DNA from: Gordonibacter sp. An230
GTDB lineage: Bacteria > Actinomycetota > Coriobacteriia > Coriobacteriales > Eggerthellaceae
NCBI RefSeq assembly: GCF_002159915.1
Contig: NZ_NFJP01000001.1
Location: 62,001 to 126,000 of the forward strand
Length of the DNA stretch: 64,000 bases
Reading direction: 5' to 3'
The position numbers were made by a program, and so were the translations under genes. The notes below the pieces were generated by a model, which did no database searches, was not told the DNA's origin, and worked only from the letters and a program-made list of their open reading frames with translations. This document shows positions 8,518 through 19,485 of the stretch, piece by piece (position 1 is the stretch's first letter; the number at the start of each line of letters is the position of its first letter).

Positions 8518-9803
8518 TGTCCGAACGCATCACATTCATCCATGCTGCCGATCTGCATCTCGGCGCGCCGTTCCGCGGCTTGAGGGCCCTTTCAGATGCG
8601 TGGGCCGACCGCTTGCTCTCGGCCATTGCCGAGGCATACGACCGCGTCATCGACGCAGCGCTCGCGCGCGAGGTTGACTTCGTGGTGATCGCGGGCGACA
8701 TCTTCGACTCGGCACGTCCATCTTATGGCGACTATCTGCACTTTTTCAAAGGCCTCGAGCGCTTGGGGGCGGCGGGCATTCCCGCGTACCTCGTAACCGG
8801 CAATCATGATCCGTACACCACGTGGCAGCACGACTTCTTTTCGTTGCCTCCGAATGCCGTCATGCTTCCTGGCGATCGTCCCGGCTATGAGATCTTCGAG
8901 AGAGACGGCAGGCCGCTGTGCCTTATTGCCGGACGGGGATACTACAACCAAACCTGGCCTGCTGACGAATGCATTGCCGATGGGGTGACCCGCGCCGATG
9001 CGGTCTCCGCGCTTGAGGGTAAGCTTCCAGAGGCGGGGGAGGTTCCGTTTGCCGTGGGCGTGCTGCATGCCGGACTGCATCTCGATCCTGTGAAGGCGCC
9101 GGTCGATCCCGAAACGCTCATGCGTGCGGGCATGGACTACTGGGCGCTCGGGCATATTCACCAAAAGTACGCCCATCCGTCGTTCGATGATCCGCGCATA
9201 GCGTTTTCGGGCTGCATTCAAGGACGCGATATCAAGGAGACGGGCGAGCGCGGCGTGCTTCATGTGACGTTGCGCGAGGGAGCCCCGAACGAAGCCGAAT
9301 TCATCCCCACGGCGAGCGTGGTGTGGCAGCGCATGCGCGTGGACGTGTCCGACTGCTCCAACCTGCCCGACGTCACCGACAAGATCATGCGCGAGCTGTT
9401 CCATGAAAACGGCAAGGCTCGCTGCGAGGAGATGGTGGTGCGCATCGCCTTAGAGGGCGCCACCTCCCTGCATCCCCTTTTGGAGCAGCCCGATGTGCTG
9501 TGCGAATTGCGCAAACATGTGAACGATGCGTACTCGGAGTTCTTCTGCGACGCGCTCGTTGATGCCACTGTGCTGCCGTGCGACAAAGAAGCCCTGCGTG
9601 CGGAGGGCCTGTTCCCGTCAGTGCTCCTCCAAGTTGCAGAGGCGCAAAGACGAAATCCCGACGACGCGGTGGCGTACCTGCAGGATGAGTTTTTGCGCAA
9701 GAACGTGAAGCTTCCCAGTTCCTGCACGCGCATGATCGACGAGTTGTCCGACGATGCGGAAAACCTTGTGCTCGACCTTCTGTTGCAAGGGAACGAGCGA
9801 TGA
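8517..9803 (+). CDS. yhaO: SbcD/Mre11-like DNA repair exonuclease (YhaO type)
   Basis: The 428-residue metallophosphoesterase carries the five calcineurin-type motifs: HAADLHLG near the start, GDIFDSA at about 60, GNHDPY at about 98, LHAGLH at about 183 and GHIHQKY at about 211. These residues bind the two metal ions of Mre11-family nucleases. The C-terminal third is a family-specific capping region. It overlaps the next gene by four bases (ATGA), so the nuclease and its SMC-like partner are translationally coupled, as in the Bacillus yhaO-yhaN pair. A direct role in double-strand end processing is inferred from the family. The start appears leaderless. Confidence 0.88.
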   Translation: MSERITFIHAADLHLGAPFRGLRALSDAWADRLLSAIAEAYDRVIDAALAREVDFVVIAGDIFDSARPSYGDYLHFFKGLERLGAAGIPAYLVTGNHDPYTTWQHDFFSLPPNAVMLPGDRPGYEIFERDGRPLCLIAGRGYYNQTWPADECIADGVTRADAVSALEGKLPEAGEVPFAVGVLHAGLHLDPVKAPVDPETLMRAGMDYWALGHIHQKYAHPSFDDPRIAFSGCIQGRDIKETGERGVLHVTLREGAPNEAEFIPTASVVWQRMRVDVSDCSNLPDVTDKIMRELFHENGKARCEEMVVRIALEGATSLHPLLEQPDVLCELRKHVNDAYSEFFCDALVDATVLPCDKEALRAEGLFPSVLLQVAEAQRRNPDDAVAYLQDEFLRKNVKLPSSCTRMIDELSDDAENLVLDLLLQGNER

Positions 9804-12061
9804 ACGCGCCATTCCTCAAGCACATAAAGATACAGAGCTTTGGCGCATTCACCGACCGCGTTGTGGGGCCGTTCGATTCTCGTCTCAACGTGGTGTTCGG
9901 ACGAAACGAGGCGGGAAAGACAACGCTCGCGTCGTTCGTGGGCGGTGTGCTATTTGGTTGGGAGGATGCGCGGGGAAACCGCAACACCTACCGTCCGGCC
10001 AATGCCGAGCGCGCCGGATCGCTCTTCTTCGCGTCTCGTGCCGTTGGGGATTCGACCGAGGCGGGTCGGCGGCCGTGCGAGGAGGACGCCGATCTCGTAC
10101 GAGACGTGTCGGCGGTATGCGATTCTGACGATCTTTTCGAGATAGAACTTTCCCGCGCGCGCAACAGCGAGGGGCTTCAGGGGGACGTCTCGCTTGTGGG
10201 AGACATCGACAAGGAGACGTTCCGCACGATGTTCTCGCTCACGAGCGACGAGCTCCGGAGTTTGCGCAACACCACTGACGTCACGGCGAAGCTGCTCACG
10301 GCGGGATCGGGCACAGGGGCTTCGCCTGCTCGCGCTCTCGCTCAGGTGCAAGAACGCCTTGCCGAGTACACGTCGCGTGCGACGGGCGTGGAGCATTCGC
10401 TCGTGCGGTTGGAATCCGAGCAGAATGAACTGCGCGCGGCCATGGCAGCCGCCGCCGACGAAGCGGAGCGTTTCAAGCGCGAAGACAAAGAGTTTCACGA
10501 TCTGGGTCCGCAGCGAGACGAGCTGAACGCGCGCCTCGATGAATTGAACGCTGTCATCGAGGCGCTTTCTGCTCAACGCGTTCATGTGGAAAGGCTAGAT
10601 CGCGAGATCGCCGAAATGCAGGAGCAGGTCGTTGCATTGCGCGAAGAGGAAGAGCTGCTTGCAGCCGAACGTCGCGCGATGGATGCGGGATATCCCGAAC
10701 TTGTATCCCTTTCCTCTTCGGATGAGCGTGCTCTGCGCGATCAGATAGAGGCTCTTACCGTGGAAGAGGCGAAGTGCGAGCATGCCGTGGACCTCGCGCA
10801 GGATAACTTCACCACTTCGAAGGCCGCATACGAGGCTTTACTCGAATCCGAGGACGAGCGAGCTGAGGCCGAGCGACGCCGCCGACAGCGCAGCGTGCAG
10901 GTGGGGCTGTCCATTGCGCTGCCTCTCGTGTTCGTATTGGCCGGCGTCCCGCTGTTCGCGCACGGTCGCGAAATCGCCAGCTTGTCGTTCACTGCGTTGG
11001 GTGTTGGCCTGCTCGTGTTCGCGGTGATGCTGGCCTTGGCGGCGTTGGTCATGCTGTTCAGGCCCGACAAAGAGGTTGAAGCTAAGGAGGCGCGCAAGAA
11101 GGACGCGCATTGGGTGATGCTTCAGGACAAGAAAAAACTCGAAGCATGCCTCGAGGCGCGGGCTGCCTTCAAGGAGCGCATCGTCGTTCAGCTTGGGAAA
11201 GCGGGGTTGGGTGAAGCGCAGGGGTCGCTTCGTCGCTCTAAGATGCTGCTCGACGAGGCGCAGCGGACTCGCTCCGAGCTCAATATGTTCCAGCAGCGCC
11301 ACCAGGCGCTCGTGTCTCGCCGTACTGCGCTCGAGGACCGGCTTTCCCTCGCTCGCCGCCAGCGTTGTCTTCTGTTCGAAGACGTAGAGGTGCGCTCCGA
11401 AGCCACGGTTGAGGCCATCGAAGGGGCCATCGAGCAGAAAACTCGGCAGCGTGCGGGCCTCCGCGAAACGAGTGAGAGTTTGAACCGGCGATATGGCGAG
11501 CTCAAGCAGGAATTGTCCCGAGCCGAGCATCTGCGCGATTTCGATCAGATCAAGCTGCGCTACCAGCAGGTGCGCACGCGCTTTGACGAAAGCGTGCAGG
11601 ATTACGCGCGACTGCTGCTGGCAAAGCGCATGCTGGAGGCGGCCATCGCCGCATGGGAGAGCAAAAGCCAGCCGCAGGTCTATCGCCGGGCTAGCCGTTT
11701 GCTTGCGCTCATGACCGATGGACGATGGACGAAGGTCTCCCTGTCGTCCGACGGTCGTTTGGAGGTTGTCGACGCCGTAAAAACCACGCGTGAGCCTGTC
11801 CATCTATCGCTAGGAACGTGCCAGCAACTTTACCTGGCTTTGCGCATAGCGCTGCTCATGGAAGCCGACAACGTGGGGCGCGCCATCCCCATCCTTGCCG
11901 ACGACATCCTCGTCAACTTCGATTCGTCGCGCCGCGCCGGTGCGGCGAAAGCTCTTGTCGAACTGGCAAGCTGCCGCCAAGTGATCCTGTTCACCTGTCA
12001 CGAAGAGATCGTCGAGGCTTTGCGCGAGGCCGATCCGACGCTCAACGAGGTAAGGCTGTAA
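9800..12061 (+). CDS. yhaN: SbcC/Rad50-like ATPase with internal membrane segments (YhaN type)
   Basis: The 753-residue protein opens with an AAA domain (Walker A GRNEAGKTT at about 34-42). A long coiled-coil region interrupted at about 369-421 by two hydrophobic segments follows, and the C-terminal half holds the ABC signature LSLGTCQQLYLALR and Walker B PILADDILVNFD. The membrane hairpin in the middle of the coiled coil separates YhaN proteins from true SbcC and suggests membrane attachment. It is shorter than Bacillus YhaN (about 960). It is coupled to the upstream nuclease gene and probably forms a complex with it. Confidence 0.87.
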   Translation: MNAPFLKHIKIQSFGAFTDRVVGPFDSRLNVVFGRNEAGKTTLASFVGGVLFGWEDARGNRNTYRPANAERAGSLFFASRAVGDSTEAGRRPCEEDADLVRDVSAVCDSDDLFEIELSRARNSEGLQGDVSLVGDIDKETFRTMFSLTSDELRSLRNTTDVTAKLLTAGSGTGASPARALAQVQERLAEYTSRATGVEHSLVRLESEQNELRAAMAAAADEAERFKREDKEFHDLGPQRDELNARLDELNAVIEALSAQRVHVERLDREIAEMQEQVVALREEEELLAAERRAMDAGYPELVSLSSSDERALRDQIEALTVEEAKCEHAVDLAQDNFTTSKAAYEALLESEDERAEAERRRRQRSVQVGLSIALPLVFVLAGVPLFAHGREIASLSFTALGVGLLVFAVMLALAALVMLFRPDKEVEAKEARKKDAHWVMLQDKKKLEACLEARAAFKERIVVQLGKAGLGEAQGSLRRSKMLLDEAQRTRSELNMFQQRHQALVSRRTALEDRLSLARRQRCLLFEDVEVRSEATVEAIEGAIEQKTRQRAGLRETSESLNRRYGELKQELSRAEHLRDFDQIKLRYQQVRTRFDESVQDYARLLLAKRMLEAAIAAWESKSQPQVYRRASRLLALMTDGRWTKVSLSSDGRLEVVDAVKTTREPVHLSLGTCQQLYLALRIALLMEADNVGRAIPILADDILVNFDSSRRAGAAKALVELASCRQVILFTCHEEIVEALREADPTLNEVRL

Positions 12062-12096
12062 GGGGTCGCCATTCGCCAGAGCGCGCGCGAGATTGA

Positions 12097-13758
<1,662 letters not shown>

Positions 13759-13788
13759 CGCGTGAAGCGGCCCGGTGCCGACGGAGCA

Positions 13789-13804
13789 TGTTTCACGTGA
13801 AACA
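13789..13804. promoter_or_regulatory. parS site upstream of purD
   Basis: Perfect TGTTTCACGTGAAACA; symmetry extends to GCATG/CATGC. A second partial copy, GTTTCATGCGAAAC (two mismatches), lies at 13838-13851, and both sit in the purA-purD gap. Confidence 0.85.
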
Positions 13805-13909
13805 TGCGCTCCTTTATCGCACGACATCGCAACAAGCGTTTCATGCGAAACATCGAGTTGTCAATGTGCCGTGCGCGGAGAAAAACGATTTGGGTTGAAA
13901 GGAACGGCA

Positions 13910-15199
13910 ATGAACATCCTGGTTTTGGGCGGCGGTGGCCGCGAGCATGCCATCGCGTGGGCGCTCGCGAAATCTCCGCGCACCGACAACCTCTACGTGG
14001 CTCCTGGCAATGGCGGTACGGGGCATATCGCGAGCAATGTGAGCGGCCTCGACGTTGAGGACGGCCGCGCCGTTCTGGCGTTCGCCAAGGAGCATCGCGT
14101 CGATTTGGTGGTTGTCGGCCCTGAGGCGCCGCTGGTGGCGGGCGTGGCCGATGCGCTGCGCGAGGCGGGCGTGGCCGTATTCGGCCCTGACGCGCAGGGC
14201 GCGCAGCTGGAGGGAAGCAAGACGTTCAGCAAGCGGTTCATGGAGGCCCACGGCATTCCTACCGCGCGTTACGCAAGCTTCACTGAACTCGAGCCGGCGC
14301 TGGCCTACGTGCACGAACTGGGCGCTCCCATCGTGGTGAAGGCCGACGGCTTGGCTGCGGGTAAGGGCGTCGTGGTGGCAGAGGACGTTGAGGATGCGGA
14401 AGAGGCGCTGCGCGACTGCTTCGACGGCGCGTTCGGACAGGCGGGTTCCACCGTGGTGGTAGAGGAGTGCCTCGCCGGGCCGGAATGCTCGTTGCTCGCG
14501 TTCGTGAGTGGAGGCAAGGCGCACTGCATGGCCACGGCCCAAGATCACAAGCGCGCCTTCGACGGCGACCGCGGGCCGAACACGGGAGGCATGGGCGTGT
14601 ACTCGCCGGTGCCCATCGTCACATCCGAAGAGCTGGCGTCCATGCACGAGATCATGGAGAAGGCCGCCGCTGCGACGGCTGAGGAGTTCGACTGCGACTA
14701 TCGCGGTGTGCTGTACGGCGGCTTCATGCTGACGCCCGAGGGTCCGAAGGTGCTCGAGTTCAATGCGCGCTTCGGCGACCCCGAAACGCAGGTGGTGCTG
14801 CCGCGCTTGGAGACCGACCTGGTGGACATTATGATGGCCGTGGCCGAGGGGCGTCCTGACGACATCGATCTTCGTTGGAGCGAGCGGTGGGCGGTGTGCG
14901 TGGTGCTGGCGAGCGAAGGCTATCCGGGGTCGTACGAGAAGGGCAAGGTCATTCTCGGCATCGACGAGGCTGAACAGATCGATGGGGTGACGGTGTTCCA
15001 TGCCGGCACGGCCAAGAACTTCGACGGCGAGCTGGTCACTGCTGGTGGTCGCGTGCTCAACGTGGTGGCCTTGGGCGACACCTTTGACGAAGCGCGCGAA
15101 AAGGCCTACGAAGCGTGCGATCTCATCAACTTCGAGGGAAAGCAGTACCGCTCGGATATCGGCAAACGAGCTGCTGCCGGTCGTGGAGCATGGAAGTAG
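13910..15199 (+). CDS. purD: Phosphoribosylamine-glycine ligase
   Basis: The 429-residue ATP-grasp enzyme makes GAR from phosphoribosylamine and glycine, the second step of purine synthesis. The start at ATG 13910 follows GAAAGGAA and gives the standard N-terminus MNILVLGGGGREHAIAW. Further family motifs are VVGPEAPLVAG, the ATP-grasp strand VVKADGLAAGKGV, DHKRAFDGDRGPNTGGMG and LEFNARFGDPETQ. It is near but not overlapping purA; the pathway genes are scattered in this genome. Confidence 0.98.
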   Translation: MNILVLGGGGREHAIAWALAKSPRTDNLYVAPGNGGTGHIASNVSGLDVEDGRAVLAFAKEHRVDLVVVGPEAPLVAGVADALREAGVAVFGPDAQGAQLEGSKTFSKRFMEAHGIPTARYASFTELEPALAYVHELGAPIVVKADGLAAGKGVVVAEDVEDAEEALRDCFDGAFGQAGSTVVVEECLAGPECSLLAFVSGGKAHCMATAQDHKRAFDGDRGPNTGGMGVYSPVPIVTSEELASMHEIMEKAAAATAEEFDCDYRGVLYGGFMLTPEGPKVLEFNARFGDPETQVVLPRLETDLVDIMMAVAEGRPDDIDLRWSERWAVCVVLASEGYPGSYEKGKVILGIDEAEQIDGVTVFHAGTAKNFDGELVTAGGRVLNVVALGDTFDEAREKAYEACDLINFEGKQYRSDIGKRAAAGRGAWK

Positions 15200-15227
15200 T
15201 TCCGTCCGGCCTCGCTATTGAGCGGAT

Positions 15228-15260
15228 GGGCGGCGGATGTCATCGACATCCGCCGCGCCC
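15228..15260 (+). terminator. Strong hairpin after purD, no U tract
   Basis: A 12-bp continuous stem (CGGCGGATGTC region) with an ATC loop, extended by two more pairs past a one-base bulge. It may terminate or stabilise the purD transcript, but the poly-T tail of a classical terminator is absent. Confidence 0.5.
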
Positions 15261-15445
15261 CTCCCCTTCACCGTTCGCTTCAGACGTGCTCGTCGCGCAA
15301 GCATGCTGCTTGGGTCGTGACCGCGCGCGTCGAACGGGGCGGCCGAATCGTCTATCCGGTCGCTTTCCGTGGAACGGGACGATGCGCGGTGCTGCGCATG
15401 CTTTACCGACTTGCTACGTCAATCTGTACGTTCATGGGAGAACCT

Positions 15446-16771
15446 ATGGTATCTGAACGCTTGCTCACTTACGTCGTGCGGGAATGCACAAAGCGCTACC
15501 TGAAGCTTCAACCCACCGACGACGGGCGTGTGCCCGTCCCCGAGCCTGGGCGAAAGTACATGCTGTACATGCATGTGCCGTTCTGCGAACGGCTGTGCCC
15601 GTATTGCAGCTTTAACCGCTTTCCGTTCTCGGAAGAGCGCGCCCGACCGTACTTCGCAAACATGCGGCGCGAGATGCTCATGCTTAAGGACTTGGGCTAC
15701 GATTTCGAGAGCCTGTATGTAGGCGGCGGTACGCCTACCATCATGATCGACGATCTGTGCGACACCATCGATATGGCGCGCGAGACGTTCTCCCTCAAGG
15801 AAGTGTCGAGCGAGACGAATCCGAACCATCTGATCCCATCGTATCTGGATAAGCTGCAAGGACGTGTGCAGCGCCTTTCCGTGGGAGTGCAGAGCTTCGA
15901 CGACGGGCTGCTCGAGCAGATGGACCGTCTTGAAAAGTACGGCTGCGGGCAGGAGATCATGGAGCGCATCCAGGATGCCAGCCCGTACTTCACCTCGATG
16001 AACGCAGATATGATATTCAACTTTCCTGCTCAAACCGAGGATATTCTCATCAGCGACATCGAGCGTGTGGTGGAAAGCGGCGCCAGCCAAACCACGTTCT
16101 ACCCGCTCATGGCGTCGCCGAGCGTGGCGCGCTCGCTGGCGCGCACCGTGGGTCCGGTGGACTATCGTCGCGAGCAACGGTTCTACGAGATCGTCTGCGA
16201 GCTTTTGGCTGGCGGCGATGCGCCGCTGTTCGAGTACGGCTCGGCGTGGACGTTCAACCGCCGCGGTGGTGGGGCGGATGGCGAAGACGCGATGATCGAC
16301 GAGTATGTGGTTGATTACGAGGAGTATCCGGCCATCGGGTCGGGCGGCATCACGTATCTGGGCGAGAATCTGTATGTGAACACGTTTTCGGTGAGGGATT
16401 ACAACGCAGCCATCGAGTCCGGCCGCATGTCGCTCATGGGCAAGACGACGTTCAGCAAGCGCGACCGCATGCGTTACCGTTTTATGATGCAGCTGTTCGG
16501 ATTGCGGTTGGACAAGGTGGCGTGGGAGCGTGACTTTGGCTGCACGGTGGAGGCCGGGCTTCCCGCGGAGATGGCATTCATGAAGGCTGCGGGCGCGTTC
16601 GATCGCGACACGCGAGACGAGCTGACGCTCACGCCGCGCGGTCGCTACCTCATGGTGGTGATGATGCGTCAGTTCTTCATCGGCGTGAACAATCTGCGTG
16701 ATCAGGCTCGCGCTGCTCTTACCGGCGAGGAAAGGGAGTTGATTTTCGGCGATGGTTGCGCGAGCGAATAG
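15446..16771 (+). CDS. HemN/HemW-like radical SAM protein (coproporphyrinogen III oxidase family)
   Basis: The 441-residue protein carries the radical SAM cluster motif CERLCPYCSF (Cx3Cx2C) at about residue 47, followed by YVGGGTPT, the SSETNPNHL strand and RLSVGVQSFDDGLL, which together are the HemN/HemW signature. A second half of about 190 residues is not the standard HemW C-terminus and resembles heme-related relatives such as the ChuW/HutW group. The exact substrate is unknown: it could act in heme synthesis, heme breakdown or heme insertion. ATG 15446 follows a short GGGAG site; ATG 15434 is an alternative. It forms a single transcription unit. Confidence 0.82.
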   Translation: MVSERLLTYVVRECTKRYLKLQPTDDGRVPVPEPGRKYMLYMHVPFCERLCPYCSFNRFPFSEERARPYFANMRREMLMLKDLGYDFESLYVGGGTPTIMIDDLCDTIDMARETFSLKEVSSETNPNHLIPSYLDKLQGRVQRLSVGVQSFDDGLLEQMDRLEKYGCGQEIMERIQDASPYFTSMNADMIFNFPAQTEDILISDIERVVESGASQTTFYPLMASPSVARSLARTVGPVDYRREQRFYEIVCELLAGGDAPLFEYGSAWTFNRRGGGADGEDAMIDEYVVDYEEYPAIGSGGITYLGENLYVNTFSVRDYNAAIESGRMSLMGKTTFSKRDRMRYRFMMQLFGLRLDKVAWERDFGCTVEAGLPAEMAFMKAAGAFDRDTRDELTLTPRGRYLMVVMMRQFFIGVNNLRDQARAALTGEERELIFGDGCASE

Positions 16772-17067
16772 CGCGCGATGGCACGTGCTCTTCGTGCTTG
16801 GAGGACGAGGGGCACGATTCGGTCGGTATTCGCGTCGGACCGGTTTTCGTGCGCTTTGCAGCTGCCTCGCGCCATGCTCCCGCTTCGTGCTGCGCTCCCG
16901 TCTCGCGCTTTGCGCCACCCATGGCGCGCTGCGAAACCCGGAAACGACCGCTCGCGCTTCGCTCTCGCATTGCACCTTGTGAACGCCCCGCGTCTTCCGC
17001 CTCGCGCTCTGCTTGTCTCGCGCCTTGCTCTCGCAAGCGTTTCACGTGAAACATTTGCGGGCAGTGC
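16772..17067. other. Spacer with a parS core
   Basis: No gene was found. The stretch is rich in CTCGCGCT-like runs. A perfect 14-bp parS core (GTTTCACGTGAAAC, 17039-17052) ends 15 bp before the tRNA-Phe promoter. Confidence 0.6.
17038..17053. promoter_or_regulatory. parS site upstream of tRNA-Phe
   Basis: The 14-bp core GTTTCACGTGAAAC is perfect; the outer base on one side is C rather than T. Confidence 0.8.
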
Positions 17068-17096
17068 TTGACCGCCGGACGGGCGACCGGTACAAT
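17068..17096 (+). promoter_or_regulatory. Promoter of tRNA-Phe
   Basis: TTGACC and TACAAT are separated by exactly 17 bp, near consensus for the main sigma factor, 28 bp before the tRNA. Confidence 0.85.
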
Positions 17097-17123
17097 ATCG
17101 TCTCGCGCTGTAAAGGCGTTTCC

Positions 17124-17199
17124 GGTCGGGTAGCTCAGTTGGTAGAGCAGGGGACTGAAAATCCCCGTGCCGGCGGTTCAAGTCCGTCTCCGACCACCA
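17124..17199 (+). tRNA. tRNA-Phe (GAA)
   Basis: A 76-nt cloverleaf: acceptor GGTCGGG with TCCGACC, D-arm GCTCAGTTGGTAGAGC, anticodon loop CTGAAAA with anticodon GAA, T-arm GGTTCAAGTCC, encoded CCA. Confidence 0.97.
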
Positions 17200-17206
17200 C
17201 ACATTG

Positions 17207-17233
17207 AAGGGAGCCGCAAGGCTCCCTTTTTTG
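17207..17233 (+). terminator. Rho-independent terminator of tRNA-Phe
   Basis: AAGGGAGCC pairs with GGCTCCCTT, followed by a TTTTTT run. Confidence 0.93.
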
Positions 17234-17591
17234 CGTGCGACGAGCCCCGTTCGCGCGATTTCCGTTTCGCTGACCAGCATCAGGGAGGGGAAGGTCGCCC
17301 TACCGCTGACTGGCGAGGCGGCTGCGCACGGTCAGCGCCCGGTCTTCAAGGTGGCGAAATCTCATTTGGAAAGATCGCTTCCGGTAAGCCATAGGCGGCG
17401 TGCGAAAGGGGCTTTCACTCGTCAAGGTTGCGGCAGGATCGCTCCAAGGGGGTTACGAGGAAGGGCTCCCTCTCGTAGAGGGTGCAGAACGTGCAGCATC
17501 CCCATGCGCACCCGCTCGTGGCTTCGACGATGGGCGTCCAGCGTTCGGAGGCCGGTCGCCATGTGCGTCCGGAGAATTTCGCGGGTTCCCC
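17234..17591. other. Spacer, no gene seen
   Basis: No supported frame was found between the tRNA-Phe terminator and the convergent radical SAM gene. Confidence 0.5.
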
Positions 17592-18467
17592 TCACAGCGA
17601 GCGGATGCGGCGGCGGTAGTTTCTCAGATCGCGTTCGTCGTAGGTGTCGATAGCGTGATCGAGAGCCGAGAGGATGCCGGCCCGATCGTTCGGCAGCATT
17701 CCCTCCACATGGACGGTGTCGGACACGTGTGCAGTGGACAGAAGCGTCTCGATCTCGAGGCTCGCAGCCAACTCGCGCACCTCTTTGAGGCGTTCCAACT
17801 CGCCAGCGGGCGCGAAACGTCCCTCTTCAACGTCGAGCGCAAGGCGCGAATCGGGGAACAACGTCATCGAAAGCACGCTGATGATGCGCGGCTTCGTCTG
17901 ATTGAACGTCTCGGCGCTTGCCCGTGCGGCTTCGATGCAGCGTCCGGCTCCGGCCATTCCCGAAAGGTAGAAGAAGTAATAGCCGATGCCCGCCGCGTCG
18001 AGCCTGCGGCACTGCTGCACGATATCGGCTGCTGTATGGCCCTTCTCCATAAAGTCGAGCGAAGGATCGTGGCCGCTTTCAACGCCGATGGTGAGGCCGT
18101 CCACGCCGAGTTCGGCCCAGCGGGCCAGATCGTCGTCGGTCTTGCGCCGCAGATCGCCGATGCGCACGAAGCCCCCGATGCTTCGCACGCTCGAAAGCGC
18201 CGCTCTGACGCTTTGCAAGATGGGCGTGAGCTTCGTCTCGCTGATGCCGAAGGGGTTCGCGCCGGTGAGCCACACGCGGCGCGCGTGCGGGTGGAAGCGC
18301 CGTATCTCGGCGAGGTCGGCTTCCACCTCCGAAAGCGGCGAGAGCGAAAACGGGTCTTGGTAAAGCGAGCAGAAACGGCAGCGATGGTGCGTGCAGCCGA
18401 CGGTGACCTGCAGCAGTGCCGAGCCCGCTTCGTAAGGGGGCCGCCAAATCGTTCCGGTGAAATGCAT
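17592..18467 (-). CDS. Radical SAM protein of unknown substrate
   Basis: The 291-residue protein has the SAM-cluster motif CTHHRCRFCSLY near residue 25, where the first two cysteines are five apart. This is followed by a glycine strand (WLTGANPFG), RIGDLR and GVDGLTIGVESGHD, which is the typical (beta-alpha)6 radical SAM barrel. The start has an excellent AGGAAGGAG site on the minus strand. It is compact, with no extra domain or second cluster, and resembles the small Elp3/YhcC-like family rather than a peptide-modifying enzyme. No partner gene is adjacent. The upstream side holds a palindrome TGCCTTAAGGCA at about 18508. Confidence 0.85.
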   Translation of the reverse strand: MHFTGTIWRPPYEAGSALLQVTVGCTHHRCRFCSLYQDPFSLSPLSEVEADLAEIRRFHPHARRVWLTGANPFGISETKLTPILQSVRAALSSVRSIGGFVRIGDLRRKTDDDLARWAELGVDGLTIGVESGHDPSLDFMEKGHTAADIVQQCRRLDAAGIGYYFFYLSGMAGAGRCIEAARASAETFNQTKPRIISVLSMTLFPDSRLALDVEEGRFAPAGELERLKEVRELAASLEIETLLSTAHVSDTVHVEGMLPNDRAGILSALDHAIDTYDERDLRNYRRRIRSL

Positions 18468-19485
18468 GGTGTCTCCTTCCTATGGTTTCGTCTCGTGCGA
18501 AACTATGCCTTAAGGCAATAGAAAGAAACAGTACTGTCCTTTTTTGGAGTAAAAGGATTCTTGACGGCGCATGACGGGGCGGCGCCGGTTTCGTCCCTTT
18601 GCTGGAGCTTGCGACAAGAGGGGGAGCGCTGAGGTGCCGGGCGCATGCTCGTAGCGGCTTGACGCGGGCGGAGACCTTCCGCTGTTAAACCATCGCCGAC
18701 GCAAACCCGCGTTCGCCGGGCTTCGAGCCGAGCCTTTTCCGGCTGGTTGTTGCGAGGCCCTCCCTGTTTGGCGGGTGGCCCTTTCGAAGCGCTGGCAGAA
18801 GCTTGTGCAACGGGTCGTCTTGGCCGATGTCAATGGCGGTTTAACAGCGGAAAAGGCCCTAACTGGCACGAATCGCGCTTTGTGCATGGATTTTCGGCGC
18901 CGGAAAGGGGGCTGGGCCAAAGGCGGTCGGCATAAACCCAGGTCGGGGGAAGTCGGAGGGAAGCCGAGCGTCGCAGATGGGCCGCAGATCCATGCACAAA
19001 GCGTGATTCGTGCCAGTTCGCGGCGGTGTCTATGCCAAACCGCCATTGGCGTATTCCCGGTCGGCTTTCGCATGCGGCCTCGTCGGCGTCGCGTGGCCCC
19101 CTCTCCCGACGGGCATTCCGCGGCGTCCGCCCGCAAGGGGCCTGAGCGCGAGACTGATCGAGCGCAGGCTCGCATCAACGGCGGCTTGACATGGACAAAC
19201 GACTTTCCTTGAAGGGTTTGCTTCGATTCCGATCAGATGCGTCATGAGGTTGGGTCGGCAAGCTTGTTCGCGATTGCGTATGTGGGATGCGCGGAAGCGA
19301 AGCGGAGTCCTCGCAGGATAATCCGATACGGAAGCCGTTTTCGCGCTCATGATCGGCTGTGCTTGGGCGCAAGGCGCGATTCTTGCGGCATTCGTCTTCG
19401 CGGCACTGCACCCTGTGACGTTCGGACTTGCGGCGCCGCACGTCGTGCCGCGCCTCCCGCCCTTTCGACCTCGCAGCTTCGCGCG
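18468..19485. other. 1 kb intergenic region with nested inverted repeats
   Basis: There is no supported gene; open frames are arginine-rich shadows. It contains the inverted-repeat element at 18831-19048, and a further inverted pair TCCGCTGTTAAACC (18678-18691) with GGTTTAACAGCGGA (18838-18851). Confidence 0.55.
18831..19048. repeat. Inverted-repeat element (same arm family as 62521-62665)
   Basis: Inner arms at 18862-18890 and 18989-19017 are 29 nt and identical but for one base when one is inverted. Outer arms at 18831-18842 and 19037-19048 are 12 nt and perfectly inverted. Each inner arm is itself a near-palindrome of the form GCACNAA...TTNGTGC. The same arm sequence occurs in a second inverted pair at 62521-62665. 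Confidence 0.7.

Noticed and set aside
18510-19178. 222-codon minus-strand frame
   Set aside because: It spans the inverted-repeat element, has no ribosome-binding site and no domain-like composition.
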